DNA from: Nannocystis pusilla
Lineage (GTDB): Bacteria > Myxococcota_A > Polyangia > Nannocystales > Nannocystaceae
Assembly: GCF_026626665.1 (NCBI RefSeq)
Contig: NZ_JAPNKE010000002.1
Coordinates: forward strand, 7,355,168 to 7,419,167
Length of the DNA: 64,000 nt
Direction: 5' to 3'
Numbering within the stretch: position 1 is the stretch's first letter; each line of letters opens with the position of its first letter. A program made the translations under genes and the position numbers. Positions 54,849 through 63,705 of the stretch are shown here, piece by piece. The notes under the pieces are model-generated. The model searched no databases, was not told the origin of the DNA, and worked only from the letters and a program-made list of their open reading frames with translations.

Positions 54849-55783
54849 GCGTGGCTGAGCTTGATCGGCTGCACCGCGCGCCCCTTCGACTCCGACACCA
54901 GCGCCACCGAGATCGACGGCCCCGGCAGCGACACGCTCGGCACGACATCGGCGCCCGGCACCACCACGACCTCGACCTCGACCTCGGCCACCCCGAGCCC
55001 GACCAGCGGCCCGGGCGACGACCCGGTCGTCACCTCGACGAGCACCGGCTTCGACCCGTCGAGCACGAGCAGCGACTCCGCGGGCTTCATCATGCCGCCC
55101 GACGGCGGCGGTGCCAGCGAGGAATGCGACCAGTGGGTCCAGAACTGTCCCGAAGGCCAGAAGTGCAACGCCTACTCGGGCGACGGCGACTTCGCGTGGG
55201 AGAGCCTCAAGTGCGTCGACGTGGTGCCCGACCCCGACGGCCTGTACGAGCCGTGCGAAGTGTTCGGCTCGGCGGTCAGCGGCGAGGACAGCTGCGACGT
55301 GGGCCTCATGTGCTGGGACGTGGTCGACGGCCAGGGCACCTGCGTCGCCTATTGCACCGGCAGCCCCGACCAGCCCGGCTGCGCCGATCCAAACGCGTCC
55401 TGCGTCCTCAGCTCCGAGGGCGTGATCACCCTGTGCCTGCCGGATGCGACCCGCTGCAACAGGACTGCCCAGACGACGACGTGTGCGTCCCGAACCCCGT
55501 GGATCCCGGCGCCTTCCTCTGCATCTTCGACGCCAGCGGCGAAGAGGGTCAGGTGTTCGATCCGTGCGAGTATGTCAACACATGCGACTCCGGCCTCTAC
55601 TGCGTGCAGCCGAAGCTGGCCGGCGAGTGCGACCCCCAGGCCCTCGGCTGCTGCCTGCCGTTCTGCGACACCTCGCTGGCGAACACCTGCCCGGGCCAGG
55701 GCCAGGAGTGCCTGTCGTGGTGGGGCGAAGATCCGCCGAAGCCCGGGCTCGAGAAGCTCGGCCTGTGCGGCCTGCCCCAGTGA
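54795..55783 (+). CDS. Cys-rich surface lipoprotein, paralogue A (frame break near 55445)
   Basis: About 329 residues. From ATG 54795 the first residues (MSFKTCLSNISRGTC) come from a 14-nt repeat array; then LVLAWLSLIGC forms the signal and lipobox. A Thr/Ser/Pro linker follows (TTSAPGTTTTSTSTSATPS). The folded part contains many Cys in pairs: CDQWVQNCPEGQKCNAY, DSCDVGLMCWD, CVAYCTGSPDQPGC, and after a break near 55445 CDPLQQDCPDDDVC, CEYVNTCDSGLYC, GCCLPFCD and CPGQGQECLSWWG. It is clearly paralogous to the next gene. Probably an outer-membrane surface protein with disulfide-rich domains. Function unknown. Confidence 0.82.
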
Positions 55784-55784
55784 G

Positions 55785-55837
55785 CATGTTTGGTCCTTTT
55801 TGAGGAAAACATGTCTTTTGAGACATTGATCATGTCG
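55785..55837. repeat. 14-nt repeat elements between the two lipoprotein genes
   Basis: CATG 55785, then CATG 55810 and CATT 55824 (14 nt apart) and CATG 55831. The first lies two bases after the stop of paralogue A; the last contains the likely ATG (55832) of paralogue B. Confidence 0.7.
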
Positions 55838-56776
55838 CTCCGTGCTCTCCCGCTCCTCCTCCTCGTCGCCTGCGTCCTGCGCCCGACTGGCGATGAGCAG
55901 ACGACCGAGACCGGCGGCACCTCCGCGGCCGCGACGACCACGGGCGACGGCGCGACCACGGTCCCCGCTCCGGTCACGAGCAGCACGACGGCGCCGCCGC
56001 TGCCGACCACCACGGGCCCGTCGCCGACCGGCGAGCCCGACACCTCCGCGTCCGCCGGCGACGACACGGGCGCGACGTTTCTCCTGCCGTTCGACCAGCC
56101 TCTGCCCGGCTGCGATCCGTGGATCGAGGACTGCCCCCCGGGCGAGAAGTGCATGCCGTACGCGAGCGACGGCGGCAGCTCGTGGCAAGACACCAAGTGC
56201 TCCCCGATCGCGCCGAACCCCGCGGGCGTCGGCGAACCGTGCCAGGCGATCGGCTCCTGGACCAGCGGCGAGGACACGTGCGCCAAGCACTCGATGTGCT
56301 GGCCCGACGAGTCCGACGACCTCGAGGGCACGTGCGTCGCCTTCTGCGACGGCTCACCGGAAGCGCCGTCGTGCGCGCCGCCGAAGACCACCTGCCACGT
56401 GTCCGGCTCCGGCGTGCTGCTCCTGTGCTTGCCGATGTGCGACCCCCTCTTGCAAGACTGCCCGGGCGGCGAACTGTGCCTCCCCGACGCGAACCCTCCG
56501 GGCGGCTTCATCTGCGTCCCCGACGCCAGGGAGGAGCGCCAGGTGTTCGACCCGTGCGAGTTCATCAACGACTGCGCCCCCGGCCTCTTCTGTGTGCTGC
56601 CAGGGCTGGCGAGCGAGTGCGACCCGGACCAGGAAGGCTGCTGCCTGCCGGTCTGCGACCTGAACGCGCCGAACATCTGCCCCGGCGCGGACCAGGAGTG
56701 CCTGCCCTGGCCCGGGGAGGGCCAGGCGGCGCCGGGCTTCGAGCACGTGGGCATCTGCGGCCTGCCGATGCCGTGA
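55832..56776 (+). CDS. Cys-rich surface lipoprotein, paralogue B
   Basis: 314 residues from ATG 55832 (MSLRALPLLLLVAC with lipobox LVAC); an upstream in-frame ATG at 55811 would add seven array-derived residues. A Thr/Ala/Pro linker is followed by the same Cys pattern as paralogue A: CDPWIEDCPPGEKCMPY, DTCAKHSMCWP, CVAFCDGSPEAPSC, LCLPMCDPLLQDCPGGELCLP, CEFINDCAPGLFC, GCCLPVCD and CPGADQECLPW. The two arose by tandem duplication. The intact frame here allowed the break in paralogue A to be placed. Function unknown; likely exposed on the cell surface. Confidence 0.86.
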   Translation: MSLRALPLLLLVACVLRPTGDEQTTETGGTSAAATTTGDGATTVPAPVTSSTTAPPLPTTTGPSPTGEPDTSASAGDDTGATFLLPFDQPLPGCDPWIEDCPPGEKCMPYASDGGSSWQDTKCSPIAPNPAGVGEPCQAIGSWTSGEDTCAKHSMCWPDESDDLEGTCVAFCDGSPEAPSCAPPKTTCHVSGSGVLLLCLPMCDPLLQDCPGGELCLPDANPPGGFICVPDAREERQVFDPCEFINDCAPGLFCVLPGLASECDPDQEGCCLPVCDLNAPNICPGADQECLPWPGEGQAAPGFEHVGICGLPMP

Positions 56777-56791
56777 GGCCGTGAATATCAA

Positions 56792-56881
56792 TATGTCCGA
56801 AGGGACATACTCAGGAGCGACGACGCCGCGAGACGGCGCCCGGCCCCCCGAGAGGGGTCTTCAAGGACATATCTCACACAC
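56792..56881. repeat. 14-nt repeat units downstream of paralogue B
   Basis: TATG 56792 and CATA 56806 are 14 nt apart: TATGTCCGAAGGGACATA has both outer bases changed together, still pairing. A second copy around 56854-56881 reads TGTCTTCAAGGACATATC-like. They fill the gap between the lipoprotein and the YjbR-like gene end. Confidence 0.75.
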
Positions 56882-56887
56882 GCAGGG

Positions 56888-57706
56888 TCAGCCGCGCCGC
56901 CTCGCGGCCTTCTTGGCTCCGGCCTTCTTCGCGGGTGCGGGCTCCTTCGCGGTGGCGCCCGCCTTCTTCCCCCCGACCTTCTTCGCGCGGGCGGGCTCCT
57001 TCGCGGGGGCGCCGGCCTTCTTCGCAGAAGTGGGCTCCTTCGCGGTTGTGCCCGCCTGCTTCGCCCCGGCCTTTCTCGTCGCCGCCTTCTTCCCCCCGAC
57101 CGTCTTCGCGGGGGCCATCGCGGTTGCGCCTGCCTTCTTCCCCCCGACCTTCTTCGCGGGGGCCATCGCGGTTGCGCCTGCCTTTTCCCCCGGCCTTCTT
57201 CACGCGGTCGAGCTCCTTCGCGGTTGCGCCCGCCTGCTTCGCCTCCGCAGCCTTCTTCCCCCGCGCCCCATACCTGCCCCTTCGGCCATGCCCTTACGCC
57301 CAGGTCCTTTCGCACCTGTCGCAGAAGACATGCCCTTCGGGCCACCCGGCTCTACCAGCGCCGACAGCTTCTTCGGCGCCACCGCGCGGTAGCTCTCCTC
57401 GAGCCACTCCGCCAGCAGCGAGATCGGCAGCGCCGCGTCCTTCGGAAAACTCGCCGTCACCCAGCCGCTCTTCCCCAGCCCGTAGCCGGTCGGCGACGCG
57501 AACGGAAGCAGCAGCGCCGCGCCGTGCGAGGCCGGCAGCTTCATCGACAGCGTCAGCGTGTCGCCCTCGCCGCCCATGAACAGGAACGCCTTGCCGCCGA
57601 CCTTCACGGCCGTGTGGCCCCACGGGAACTCCTCGACCGTCTGGGGATACGCGAGCGCCAGCGCCCGCACCTGCTCCGCCCCGGCTCCGACCGCTTGCTT
57701 CGTCAT
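56888..57706 (-). CDS. MmcQ/YjbR-like protein with Lys/Ala-rich tail (frame breaks at a repeat array and near 57185)
   Basis: Residues 1-~118 from ATG 57706 are an MmcQ/YjbR (DUF419) domain: ALAYPQTVEEFPWGHTAVKVGGKAFLF, TLTLSMKLPASH and GWVTASFPKDAALPISLLAEWLEESYRAVAP. Such domains have a CyaY-like fold; members are often DNA-related. The stop in this frame is at 57200. Downstream, two other frames encode a continuous Lys/Ala-rich tail (GKKAAEAKQAGATAKE, then MAPAKKVGGKKAGATA) ending at 56888, like histone H1-type tails. The switch lies at a five-unit 14-nt array (57273-57342); the second break lies at a G/A run near 57185. The original protein probably was domain plus tail, about 270 residues. 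Confidence 0.7.
57273..57342. repeat. 14-nt repeat array, 5 units, inside the YjbR-like gene
   Basis: CCTG 57273, CATG 57287, CAGG 57301, CCTG 57315 and CATG 57329 follow at exact 14-nt steps. It lies between the domain and the Lys/Ala tail; four units (56 nt) would account for the frame change. Confidence 0.78.
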
Positions 57707-57801
57707 GATCGCCTCGCGCGCGTTTTCACCCCTGAGGTCTCACGCGCCGCGCACCCTGTCAAGCGCCCGCATCGCTACCATCCGCGGCCACCGGCCCCGC
57801 C

Positions 57802-58428
57802 ATGCGCCCGAAGCACAAGTTTTACATCGACACCCACAAGGGCGCCACCGCCCTCGCCGTCCTGGCCCTCATCGCCGCGTACGACGCCTGGCACAACGAG
57901 ACCGCGTGGATCTACCTCGCCCTGCACGGCACCTACGGGCTCTTGTGGATCTGGAAGAGCCTCCGCTTCCCCGACAAGCAATGGGAGCAGGAGGTCACCC
58001 GCGGCTACGGCCTTTTGACGTGGTTCACGCTCACGCTCTATTGGGTCGGCCCGTGGATCATCGTCCGCGACGACCTCCACGCCGCGCCGTGGCTGCTCGC
58101 GCTGTGCGTGGCGATGTGGGGCGTCGGCGTGTTCCTCCACTTCGGCGCCGACATGCAGAAGCACATGCACCTGAAGCTCGCGCCCGGCACCCTGCTCACC
58201 GACGGCCTGTGGGCGCGCTCGCGCAACCCCAATTACCTCGGCGAGCTGCTCATCTACGCCGGCTTCTGCCTGCTCTCGCGCCACTGGGCGCCGATGCTCG
58301 TGCTCGGCGCCATGTTCTTCGGCGTGTGGCTGCCCAACATGCTGAAGAAGGACGCCTCGCTGGCTCGCTACCCCGAGTTCGCCGCCTGGAAGGCGCGCAC
58401 CAGCCTCATCATTCCCGGCCTGCTGTGA
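57802..58428 (+). CDS. Isoprenylcysteine carboxyl methyltransferase/DUF1295-like membrane protein
   Basis: 208 residues with four to five membrane segments (TALAVLALIAAYDAW, LLTWFTLTLYWVGPWIIV, LLALCVAMWGVGVFLHF, LGAMFFGVWLPNML). The C-terminal LLTDGLWARSRNPNYLGELLIYAGF is the conserved motif of the ICMT/DUF1295/phospholipid methyltransferase group, where it binds SAM. It could methylate lipids or small molecules at the membrane, or be a steroid-reductase-like enzyme; the substrate is unknown. Single gene with a strong terminator 46 bases after the stop. Confidence 0.84.
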   Translation: MRPKHKFYIDTHKGATALAVLALIAAYDAWHNETAWIYLALHGTYGLLWIWKSLRFPDKQWEQEVTRGYGLLTWFTLTLYWVGPWIIVRDDLHAAPWLLALCVAMWGVGVFLHFGADMQKHMHLKLAPGTLLTDGLWARSRNPNYLGELLIYAGFCLLSRHWAPMLVLGAMFFGVWLPNMLKKDASLARYPEFAAWKARTSLIIPGLL

Positions 58429-58473
58429 CCGCCGGCCCGCCGGCTGCCAGCATTCGCCGCGGTCGCAAATGCG

Positions 58474-58507
58474 AACACCGGGCCGCCCTCGCGGCCGGCC
58501 CGGTGTT
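58474..58507. terminator. Bidirectional intrinsic terminator
   Basis: ACACCGGGCC and GGCCCGGTGT form a ten-pair stem around a GC-rich loop, flanked by A's on the left and TTTTC on the right. It lies between the convergent ends of the methyltransferase-like gene and the peroxidase-like gene, so it can stop both. Confidence 0.85.
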
Positions 58508-58535
58508 TTCATGAAAGTCCGACTCCGCGCCCCGC

Positions 58536-60037
58536 TTACGGGTCGACCGGCAGCCCGCTCGGCACGCTGGCCGGGATCAGGTGCGAGAAGTCGGCCCCGT
58601 TGTCGTCGCTGAGCGCGTGCAGGAACTGCACCAGGTTGTCGAGCGCCAGCGGTCCGCCGATGTCCACGGTGTAGAGCAGCGGGTCGACGCCGGCGGCGAT
58701 GATCGCCTGCCGGTTCTCGAGGAACTGCGAGTGCATCGCCACCTCGTCCACGCTCTCGGTGATGTCGTAGCCGAGCAGCGACAGCACCGGGAGGCGATAG
58801 TGGCGGAGGAAGTCCTTGATGTCGTTGTAATGGCTCTGCCGGCCCCACGGCCCGGTCAGCATCACGTTGCGCAGCGGCGGCGTGCGCCACGCGTACTTGT
58901 CGGCCGGGTCCCCGCTCAGTCGCATGCGCCCGTAATCGTCGAGCCCGCCCGGCCCGTCGCCGCCCGGCACCGTGTCGCCCGGCCCGAATTGCGGCTGCAG
59001 CGTCTTGTGAAAGTCCTCGTCGGTGAACGCGTTGCCCGCGTGACACGACGTGCAATGCCGAGGTCGGGGTCGAGGAAGCGGCGCGCACCCGCCAGCTGTT
59101 GCAGCGTCAGCGCGTCGTCGTCGCCGGGGGTGACCGCGCCGGTGGTCGGGTCGAAGCGGCCGACGAACCGGTCCCACGGCGTATCGTCGGAGAAGAACGC
59201 GCGGAACTCGTAGGCCGCGATCGCGTTGCCGGCGTAGGCGAAGTGCATGTCCTCGAAGTCCACCCCCGGATAGGCGGCCTCGAACATCTCGACGTACTCC
59301 GGGACCGCGCCGAGGCGCTCCATCATCTTCCCCCAGGCGCACAGCACCAGCCCGAACGGCGGGTCATCCTGCGGACATTCATCGGTGAAGTCGTTGTCGC
59401 CGGGGAAGCCGAGCATCTCCTGGTCGGTCACCTCCGGCATCATCGCCTGCCCCGCCGCGGCCTTCATGTCGGGGTCGAAGGCCTCGTCCTGCCACGCGAA
59501 CGGGATGAACGGCCCGCCGAGCGGATACACGTAGCCGTCGGCGGCGAGCGGGACCTTGTGGTCGACCGCCAGGCCCTTCTGCAGCTTGTGCAGGTTCCAC
59601 AGCGGCTGCGTCGTGCGCCCGCCCACGGCCGCGCCGACCCGCTGCGGCCCGATCCCGACCCCGTAGACCCCGCGGTTCATCGTCAGCCGATCGGTGGTCG
59701 CGAGCCGCGGGTGGTGACAGGTCGAGCACGACACGTCGCGGTTGCCGCTCAAGATCTTGTCGTAAAAGAGCGCCTCGCCGAGCTCGAACAGCTCGTCCGA
59801 CACCGGCGGCGGCGGCTCGAGCGGCTCGATGCCGTTCTCCTCGATCAGGTCGCGCACCTCCGCGACCAGCAGCTGCTTCAGCAACGCGGCCGGCGTCAGC
59901 CCGCTACGCGGCTCGTCGGCGTCGTCCAGCGCGACGTCGGCCTCCACCCCCGCCGGTTCGGACACGCCCTCCACGTCGCACGCGAAAGCAGTGACCCACG
60001 ACACCCCCAAGACCGCCACAACACGATGCTTCAGCAT
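58536..60037 (-). CDS. Di-haem cytochrome c peroxidase/MauG-like lipoprotein (frame break near 59060)
   Basis: About 500 residues from ATG 60037. Signal MLKHRVVAVLGVSWVTAFAC carries a lipobox. The first haem site is SCSTCHHPRLATTD; LMNRGVYGVGIGPQ-like sequence and RTTQPLWNLHKLQKG follow. The second haem site, CTSCHAGNAFTDEDFHKT, is in another frame; one missing G near 59060 restores DLGHCTSCHAG. The C-terminus has YAWRTPPLRNVMLTGPWGRQSHY, typical of bacterial cytochrome c peroxidases. The protein is periplasmic and reduces peroxide or oxidises a partner protein. It carries longer acidic inserts than standard enzymes. Confidence 0.87.
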
Positions 60038-61150
60038 GACACTCCCCAAGCAGATTCGGCCGCGTCGACCCATTCCCGCAGGCCGACGCGCCGAGGTTTC
60101 TCGTCCGACAATGTGCCACCCGCGCGCGAGGAGGCGACCCCGCGCGACCTTCACCCGTCACGACTCACGATTCACCGCACACCCTCGCAGCGACCGCCTC
60201 CGCCCTGTCCCCCCGCCCGCGCGAGCCCCCCGCGGCCGCTTGTAAGATCGACTCCTCAGCATCTCACGCGGGCCCCTCCCCGTCAAGGCCACGCGCCCGC
60301 AGTGCTCACAATATTTAAAATGGATGTGGGGCGCGAGTCCTTACTCCGAGTCTCTTCCCGAGAGACTTCCGAGAGACTTCCCGAGAGACTTCCGAGAGAC
60401 TTCCCGAGACCCCTTCATGCCGCTTTTCATTAAATCCTTCACCCGAACTTTTATGTAATCTACGGCCGCCCGCGCATTGCCTACATCGCCTCCGATGGTC
60501 CGCTCGATCGCTCGCGCCTCCGCGAGGTCGCCGGGCGCCCATCCGTCGCCCGCGGGCTCGTCCGTGGCCGCGGCGCCGCGCCTCCGGCGAAGTTCGCCTC
60601 CGGATGGACGTCCCCATCCGCTCGCCTGGTCTCGTTCGGGTGCGTCTTCATGTCATGTTCACGCACGACACTGCCCGCATTCGCGACGCGACCTGTGTTT
60701 CGCTCGCACCCATCGGATGCACGATCCACAAATGCTGGCATGACGTCCGGCCTGGACCGTCGGCCGCGCCTCACCGTCTCTGGCAACGTCGCATTGGCGT
60801 CCCGAATCGCCGAACGGATCTCGAAAAAATCACTCCGCCCACTCGGCTCACCGGCGTGAGCCGCCGCCTCCTCACCTCCGGCGTCCGTGCCGGTCCCAGC
60901 TCGATGCTCGCGCGCGATCGCGACGCGAACCGCTGCGCCGGCCCTCCGGCGCACCTCCGCACCCACCTCGTTTCGCCGGCAGCTTGTCTCGCGCCCGTCG
61001 GCCGCGCCACTCGCATCGCCCGCGTATCGTCGTTAGCGCCGCTGCGTCGCGAGCGAACGACGTTCGACTCGCATGAACGGGCCGGTCACTTTGCGATCGC
61101 GCGACCCGCGTTCCGCCGCGCCCGAGCGGCCTCGGCTGCCGCTGTCGGGT
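60038..61150. other. 1.1-kb gene-poor spacer
   Basis: No convincing coding region was seen; the open frames here are the random ones expected at high GC. It contains the 23-bp tandem repeat at 60355-60410 and an AT-richer patch (ACAATATTTAAAATGG near 60308). The promoter of the peroxidase-like gene should lie near 60040-60300. Confidence 0.6.
60355..60410. repeat. Tandem repeat, 23-bp period, about 2.4 copies
   Basis: TTCCCGAGAGAC (12 bp) alternates with TTCCGAGAGAC (11 bp): starts at 60355, 60367, 60378, 60390 and 60401. Different from the 14-nt family. Confidence 0.85.
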
Positions 61151-62485
61151 TCAGGGCTCGAGGTCGCGATGCGTGAAGCGTCGCTTGCCGGGGCCGTAAT
61201 CGGAGGCGACCTGGCCGTGGCCGCGCAGCAGCCAGCGGTAGGTCAGCAGGCCCTCGGCGCCGACCGGCCCGCGAGCATGCAGTTTACCGGTCGAGATACC
61301 GACCTCCGCGCCGAGCCCGAAGCGATAGCCGTCGGCGAAGCGGGTGCTCGCGTTCCAGAACACGTCGGCGGCGTCGACCGCCGCGAGGAACTCTCGGCTG
61401 CGGCCGGGTCGGCCGCCACGATCGCCTCGGTGTGCTTCGACCCGTATCGGTCGATGTGGGCGAGCGCGTCCGCTTCATCGTCGACGCGCCGGATCGCCAG
61501 CACCAGCGCCCCGTACTCGTGGCCCCAATCCTGCTCGCTCGCGGCCGCCAGCTCGGGTGACGCGCCCGGGTCCGATCGCACCCGCGCAGCTCCACCCCGC
61601 GCTCGCGCAGCGCCGCCACGCAGGCGTCGAGCGCCGCCTCGGCCCCGCCTTCCCACAGCAGCGCCTCGATCGCGTTGCAGGCCGCCGGATAGCCGCACTT
61701 GGCGTCGGCCGCGATCGTCGCCGCCATCGCCGGCTCGGCCGACGCGTGCAAGAAGAGGTGGCACACGCCCTCGGCGTGGCCCATCACCGCGATCTGGGTG
61801 CTGCGCTGCACGTGGCGCACGAACTCGTGCCCGCCGCGGGCGATCACCAGGTCGAGCACGCCGTCGAGCGCCAGCATCGCCGTGATGTCCTCGCGCTGCT
61901 CGAGCAACGTGATCGCCGCCGGCGCGACCCCGTGGCGCTGCAGCGCCCGCTGCATCAATTCGACCAGCGCCCGGTTGCTCTCGCGCGCCTCGCTGCCGCC
62001 CTTCAGCAGCGCCGCGTTGCCGCTCTTCAGGCACAGCCCGCCGATCTGCGGCGCCGCGTCGGGCCGGGCCTCGAACACCACCCCGACCAGCCCCAGCGGG
62101 CACGGCACCTGCTCGAGCACCAGCCCGTCGTCGAGCTCGCGGCGCAGGCGAGGCCGGCCGAGCAGCTCCGGCCGGTCTGCCAGCTGAGCGAGCCCGTCGG
62201 CCACGCTGCCCAGCTTGGCGGCGTCGAGCCCGAGCCGCTTGAGCCGCGCCGGGTCGAGCTCGCCCGCCGCCGCGGCCGCCTTCGCCGCCGCCACGTCGCG
62301 CGCGTTGGCGGCCAGCAGGCGCTCGCGCTCGCCCGGGTCGGCCAGCGCCGCCGCCACGTCGCGCAGCAGTGACGAGCGGGCCGGCCCGGTCAGCGCCGCC
62401 AGCGGCGCCCGGCCGCGCGGGCGGCCAGCGCCAGCCCGCGCACCCGCTCCTCCGTCTGTCCCTCACGACCTGTCGCCTGCGTCAT
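61151..62485 (-). CDS. proA: Gamma-glutamyl phosphate reductase ProA (three frame breaks)
   Basis: The protein makes glutamate semialdehyde in proline synthesis. ATG 62485 lies inside the 14-nt repeat array, so the first ten residues (MTQATGREGQ) come from it. The rest matches ProA when three single-base losses are restored, near 62420, 61585 and 61390: SSLLRDVAAALADPGERERLLAAN, GVVFEARPDAAPQIGGLCLKSGNAALLKGG, HLFLHASAEPAMAATIAADAKCGYPAACNAIEALL, EQDWGHEYGALVLAIRRVDD and NASTRFADGYRFGLGAEVGIS. The end HARGPVGAEGLLTYRWLLRGHG is typical. Either these are assembly errors in G/C runs or the gene is damaged. It is the only ProA in the window and pairs with proB. Confidence 0.9.
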
Positions 62486-62552
62486 GTCCTATCGACCCTG
62501 TCCCGGGGAACATGCCCCGATCGACCTGTCCTCTCGGTCATCCTCAGACCTC
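62455..62552. repeat. 14-nt repeat array, 7 units, filling the proB-proA junction
   Basis: TCTG 62455, CCTG 62469, CATG 62483, CCTG 62497, CATG 62511, CCTG 62525 and CATC 62539, each exactly 14 nt apart. It reaches from the first codons of proA, includes its ATG, spans the intergenic bases and ends in the stop codon of proB. Confidence 0.87.
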
Positions 62553-63705
62553 GGACAGCGCCAGGTTGTCGCGGCCGACCACCGCGTCGTAGCCGCAGAA
62601 CCCGAGGATGCTGGCGATCTCGCTGCTGTGGCGGCCGACCAGCCGGCGGCACTCCTCGGACGAGTAGTTGACGAGCCCGCGCCCGTGCACGCGCCCGCTG
62701 CCGTCGCGCAGCTCGACCAGCTCGCCGCGGGCGAACTCGCCGTCGACGCGCACGAGCCCGATCGGCAGCAGCGAGGCCTTGCGCTCGCGCAGCGCCGCGA
62801 TCGCCCCCTCGTTGACGATGAGGCCGCCGCGCGCCGGCCCGCCCGAGGCGATCTGGCGCCGGTGGGCCGAGCGCCGCTGGGCCGGCGGCACGTAGGTCCC
62901 GCGGTCCTCGCCGCCGAGCGCCGCCACCAGCGCGCCGGGCAGGTGCCCGCTCGTGATCAGCACGCCGATGCCGGCCTTGCTGGCCAGGCGCGCCGCCTCG
63001 AGCTTGCTCGTCATTCCGCCGGTGCCGCCGGCCGACGTCCCGGCGGTGCGCGCCAGCGCCTCCTCGCTCACGTCGGCGAGCTCGGCGATCCGCCGCGCCT
63101 CGGGGTCGGTGCGCGGGTTGGCGGTGTAGAGCCCGTCGACGTCGGTCAAGATGACCAAGGTCAGCATCGATCGCCACCGCCACGCGGGCCGACAGTCCGT
63201 CGTTGTCGCCGAACTCGAGCCCCGGCCCGGCCGCCCCCTGGTTGCGGCGGTACTCGATCAGCTCGCGCACGCTGACGCTGTCGTTCTCGTTGAGGATCGG
63301 CACCACCCCGAGCTCGAGCAGGCGCATCAGCGTGGTCCGCACGCACAGCGCCCGGTCGCGGTCGGCCAGGTCCTCCTGGATGAGCAGCACCTGGGCCGCC
63401 TTGACCCCGAGCTGGCCGAACAGCTGGGTGTAGAGCGCCATCAAGTGGCCCTGCCCGACCGCCGCGCAGGCCTGGCGCAGCCCCAGCGAATCGGGCCGCC
63501 GGGGCAGGCCGAGCACCCGCTGGCCCATGCCGACCGCGCCGCTGCTGACCACGATCACCTCGCGACCCTGACGGTGCAGGTCGCACGCCGCCTCGACCAG
63601 GCTCGACAGCCGCCCGAGCGCCAGGCCGGCCTCCGGATGGGTCACGACCCCGGTCCCGAGTTTGATTACGATCCGCCGCGCCGCGGCCACGTCCCGCCGA
63701 TTCAT
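62544..63705 (-). CDS. proB: Glutamate 5-kinase ProB (frame break near 63160)
   Basis: About 387 residues: amino-acid kinase domain (RIVIKLGTGVVTHPEAG, VIVVSSGAVGMGQRVLGL, RRPDSLGLRQACAAVGQ, VPILNENDSV, GDNDGLSARVAVAIDADL) and, after a break near 63160, VILTDVDGLYTANPRTDPEA, GTGGMTSKLEAARLASKAG and a C-terminal PUA domain (GEFARGELVELRDGSGRVHGRG). Two bases are missing at TGACCTTGGTCA; restoring them gives the usual DLLVILTDVDG. ATG 63705 has GAGGTGGTG before it. The first step of proline synthesis; 58 bp before the proA start, all of it repeat array. Confidence 0.92.

Noticed and set aside
56888..57166. The Lys/Ala-rich frame as a separate small histone-like gene
   Set aside because: The Lys/Ala pattern continues upstream in another frame through AAEAKQAGATAKE towards the YjbR domain, so it is better explained as the tail of that gene after frame breaks.
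60604..61176. Plus-strand open frames in the spacer between the peroxidase gene and proA
   Set aside because: They are Arg/Pro/Ser-rich in all frames, overlap each other on both strands and show no motif or ribosome-binding site.
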